Origin: DASQUK01 sp046723645
GTDB taxonomy: Bacteria > Actinomycetota > Acidimicrobiia > Acidimicrobiales > VFJN01
Length of the DNA stretch: 30,468 nucleotides
Reading direction: 5' to 3'
NCBI GenBank assembly: GCA_046723645.1
Contig: JBKOUY010000173.1
Span: 1 to 30,468, forward strand
Translations under genes and position numbers: made by a program
The notes under the pieces: generated by a model
What the model was told of the DNA's origin: nothing
What the model saw: only the letters and a program-made list of their open reading frames with translations
Databases searched by the model: none
In this document: positions 28,890-30,468 of the stretch, one piece after another
Layout of the letters: the number at the start of each line of letters is the position of its first letter
How positions within the stretch are numbered: the first letter of the stretch is position 1

Positions 28890-29151
28890 GCCAAGGGTTG
28901 AAACCACTCGGAAGGAGGAACAGCGCCGGGTCCGGCGGAAAGGGCCTGGCACGCCGAGGGGATTCGCCCGGACCCCGTAGGTCCCCTGAAGCCGCGACCT
29001 GGTTCCAATGGCGCGGGGGTCTCGCAGTTCGCTTCCCCGGCGGGTTTGTCGCGCCTTGGATTCCGGTTCAGACCGCAAAGGAGATGGTGGAACAACGGAC
29101 CGAATTGATCGGGGGAAGCCGAGAGATCCGTTCTGAGACAGAGGAGACTTC
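28890..29151 (+). other. Non-coding leader region of the secreted protein gene
   Basis: About 260 bp with no convincing reading frame, less GC-biased than the core genes. It contains GGGTCCGG (28928-28935) pairing with CCGGACCC (28968-28975) and further short complementary stretches. A structured 5' leader is possible. I compared it by eye with c-di-AMP, c-di-GMP, glycine and cobalamin riboswitch cores and saw no match. Confidence 0.35.
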
Positions 29152-29718
29152 ATGAAACGATTCGCAGTACTAGGAGTCGCGGCGATCGCGCTCGTGGGCC
29201 TGTTCGCCGACACGGCACTGGCACAAAACCCGCATCTCAAGGGCCGCAACCCGGTGTCGTTCACGGACAACGGCCTCACGTTGACGGCCACGGTGAGCTA
29301 TGCGGGCCTTGGGAACTTCGACACGTTGCAGGTTCTTGCCGCGACGGCGAATCCCACAGCAACGTGTACGAACCCGGCCGGTGCGACCCAGCCGCCGGGC
29401 CAGAACCCGGCGGAGGTCGACGTAACAGGGTCGACCGCGGTTCCCGCGGGCGATATCAAGAACGGCAACGTCACGATCACAACGACGACGAACCCGCCGG
29501 TGACGCCGATCCCCGGCGCCCCTGACTGCCCGAACCCGCAGTGGACCGAGAACATCACCGACATGGCGTTCACATCGGCCACGATCACCCTGTTCCAAGA
29601 CTCGAACGAAAACGGCACGTTCGAGGAAGGCGAGCTCGTGCTGACCGTGAACTGCACGTTCAACTCGCCAACGTCGAACGGTCCGGTGCCGAGCTCAAAC
29701 TTCACCTGCTCGGTCTAA
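29152..29718 (+). CDS. Secreted protein of unknown function, beta-rich, with signal peptide
   Basis: 188 aa. It has a textbook Sec signal (MKRF, hydrophobic AVLGVAAIALVGLFA, cleavage after ALA near residue 24) and a mature protein rich in Thr, Asn, Pro and Gly. The mature part has alternating strand-like segments and four Cys (TCTNPAG, DCPNPQW, NCTF, TCSV) that could form two disulfides. The text resembles a group of small secreted actinobacterial proteins with CTNPGG-type and CPN-W motifs, none with a known function as far as I recall. The ATG at 29152 is set by GAGGAG 5 nt upstream. Codon use includes more A/T-ending codons than the neighbours, hinting at transfer or a different expression class. 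Two strong hairpins follow. Confidence 0.8.
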   Translation: MKRFAVLGVAAIALVGLFADTALAQNPHLKGRNPVSFTDNGLTLTATVSYAGLGNFDTLQVLAATANPTATCTNPAGATQPPGQNPAEVDVTGSTAVPAGDIKNGNVTITTTTNPPVTPIPGAPDCPNPQWTENITDMAFTSATITLFQDSNENGTFEEGELVLTVNCTFNSPTSNGPVPSSNFTCSV

Positions 29719-29738
29719 CTCCACCGCTCCCTTGAGGC

Positions 29739-29770
29739 GTACCAGGGGGCACCTATCGGCGCCCTGGTAC
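29739..29770 (+). terminator. Hairpin after the secreted protein gene
   Basis: GTACCAGGG/CCCTGGTAC, a 9-bp perfect stem with a 14-nt loop, 20 nt past the stop codon. Confidence 0.6.
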
Positions 29771-29799
29771 CGGAAGCCGAAGGAGACCGAGCGATCACA

Positions 29800-29846
29800 C
29801 GGGAATGGGTCACCTCACTGCCGCTCTTCGGGGGGACCCATTCCCG
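29800..29846. terminator. Second, stronger hairpin
   Basis: A perfect 12-bp stem (29800-29811 with 29835-29846, core GGGAATGGGTC/GACCCATTCCC) and a 23-nt loop. It lies between convergent genes and may serve both directions. Confidence 0.55.
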
Positions 29847-29900
29847 GTGGTGGCCGCCATCCACACACCGGCGAACCATTGGTCTCGGCGACAGCGCGAA

Positions 29901-29938
29901 ACGGTCTCCCGGAGAGCGCAGGTAAACGGGGGGACCGT
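29901..29938 (-). terminator. Imperfect hairpin after the small helical protein gene
   Basis: ACGGTC/GACCGT arms with inner CCCG/CGGG pairing, 43 nt beyond the minus-strand stop at 29982. Confidence 0.35.
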
Positions 29939-29951
29939 CCGCGCAGGGTCG

Positions 29952-29963
29952 CTACCTAGGTAG
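29952..29963. repeat. Perfect 12-bp palindrome CTACCTAGGTAG
   Basis: Self-complementary site containing CCTAGG, 18 bp past the stop of the small minus-strand gene. It could be a protein-binding site; no promoter is evident beside it. Confidence 0.35.
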
Positions 29964-29981
29964 GTGCGTGTGTGTACGCCC

Positions 29982-30251
29982 CTATTGTCCGGCCTCGTCG
30001 AGTGGGTGGGCGTGGGCCCGCAGCCGGATCTCGTCGACCATCACCGAACACATCGTGATGGCGTTGCGGCACGACCGGGCCCGCTCCGGCGCCAGCTGCT
30101 CGCAGGCCTTGGCGACTTGGTCGAGCTCGAGGGCGAGCAGCCGGCAGTGTTCGTCAATGCGGGCCAACAGGAGCTCGTGCACCGTGGGTTCGACTGTCGG
30201 TTCGTCATCCTGGTCGCGGTCTACCGCGTCGCTATCGTCGGGTGTTGGCAT
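29982..30251 (-). CDS. Small helical protein, 89 aa, unknown function
   Basis: An acidic start (MPTPDDSDAVDRDQDDEP) followed by two predicted amphipathic helices: HELLLARIDEHCRLLALEL through QVAKACEQLAPERARS, and NAITMCSVMVDEIRLRAH. It has four Cys and no signal peptide. The ATG at 30251 has AAGGGAG 7-8 nt upstream, so it is preferred over the longer frame from 30293. No family recognised. It is convergent with the secreted protein gene. Confidence 0.6.
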   Translation of the reverse strand: MPTPDDSDAVDRDQDDEPTVEPTVHELLLARIDEHCRLLALELDQVAKACEQLAPERARSCRNAITMCSVMVDEIRLRAHAHPLDEAGQ

Positions 30252-30339
30252 CAAGGCACTCCCTTGGTGTCCGGGCCCGGGGTGTTCGCGCACCGCCGGG
30301 CCACTTCGGCTAACGATGGGTTAGAAGAAGCAAGCCGGT

Positions 30340-30468
30340 GTGCGCTTTGCGCGCCGGTTCGTGCTGCTCGTGCCGCTGGGCATGGCGCTGGTGGGCATGT
30401 CGGTCGGCAATGGCCGGGCGGCCTATGCGACGCCGTGGGGCCAGACGATGGTCGTCGTGGGGATCGCG
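30340..30468 (+). CDS. Membrane protein fragment, possibly TadB-like (type II secretion F family), partial at window edge
   Basis: 43 codons open to the window end. They encode a basic start (VRFARRF), a hydrophobic helix (VLLVPLGMALVGMSVG), NGRAAYATPWGQ and another hydrophobic stretch. From memory this resembles the C-terminal part of actinobacterial TadB-like proteins rather than an N-terminus. A TAG lies in frame at 30322-30324, so if that reading is right the gene has lost its 5' part. It could equally be an unrelated small membrane protein. A weak AGAAGAAG precedes the GTG. Confidence 0.4.
   Translation, partial: MRFARRFVLLVPLGMALVGMSVGNGRAAYATPWGQTMVVVGIA

Noticed and set aside
28841..29151. 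Possible c-di-AMP, c-di-GMP, glycine or cobalamin riboswitch upstream of the secreted protein
   Set aside because: None of the conserved core sequences I know for these classes could be placed; kept only as an unassigned structured leader.

Overview
The window is GC-rich chromosomal DNA from an actinobacterium. The gene order rimO-pgsA-cinA-(thpR)-recA-miaB, FtsK, RNase J, SURF1, a Gram-positive type LexA box (CGAAC-N4-GTTCG) and many TANNNT promoters placed directly in front of start codons all fit Actinomycetota. The class Acidimicrobiia is my best guess, but this is an inference from style and gene order, not a database result. No rRNA, tRNA, CRISPR array, insertion sequence or prophage was recognised.

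Region 1 (1-6.3 kb, minus strand) is core information processing. A rimO-pgsA-cinA-thpR run is followed by recA with its own SOS promoter, a hairpin, and miaB, which runs off the left edge. Region 2 (6.3-9.8 kb) is a two-gene ABC exporter of the MacB/FtsX type. Region 3 (9.8-19.5 kb) holds ftsK, a divergent short-chain dehydrogenase, a lipoprotein-like serine hydrolase, rnj-mutM, a winged-helix protein coupled to dapA, and SURF1. Region 4 (19.5-22.6 kb) has a 56-codon acidic protein gene that is easy to overlook and a 900-residue ATPase-LuxR regulator with an inverted repeat upstream of it. Region 5 (22.6-28.3 kb) has a non-coding hairpin-rich gap, an acyl-CoA synthetase, a divergent VTT/DedA-like membrane protein, typA and a divergent nitroreductase.

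Region 6 (28.3-30.5 kb) differs from the rest. It contains a methyltransferase gene cut after its SAM-binding motif and joined to an inverted coding fragment. It also has a secreted protein with less GC-biased codons and a long untranslated leader, two strong hairpins, a small helical protein and a possible TadB-like fragment at the right edge. This looks like an accessory or scarred segment.

The most useful observations are regulatory. Six genes begin 6-7 nt after a TANNNT hexamer, so they are probably leaderless, and this fixes their starts. recA has a promoter whose spacer carries a LexA box. pgsA has a duplicated ribosome-binding-site/GTG unit that creates a six-sense-codon upstream ORF ending on the pgsA start codon. 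I found no complete, clearly new multi-gene system; the best candidates for novelty are the 56-aa ORF, the pgsA leader and the 28.3-30.5 kb segment.
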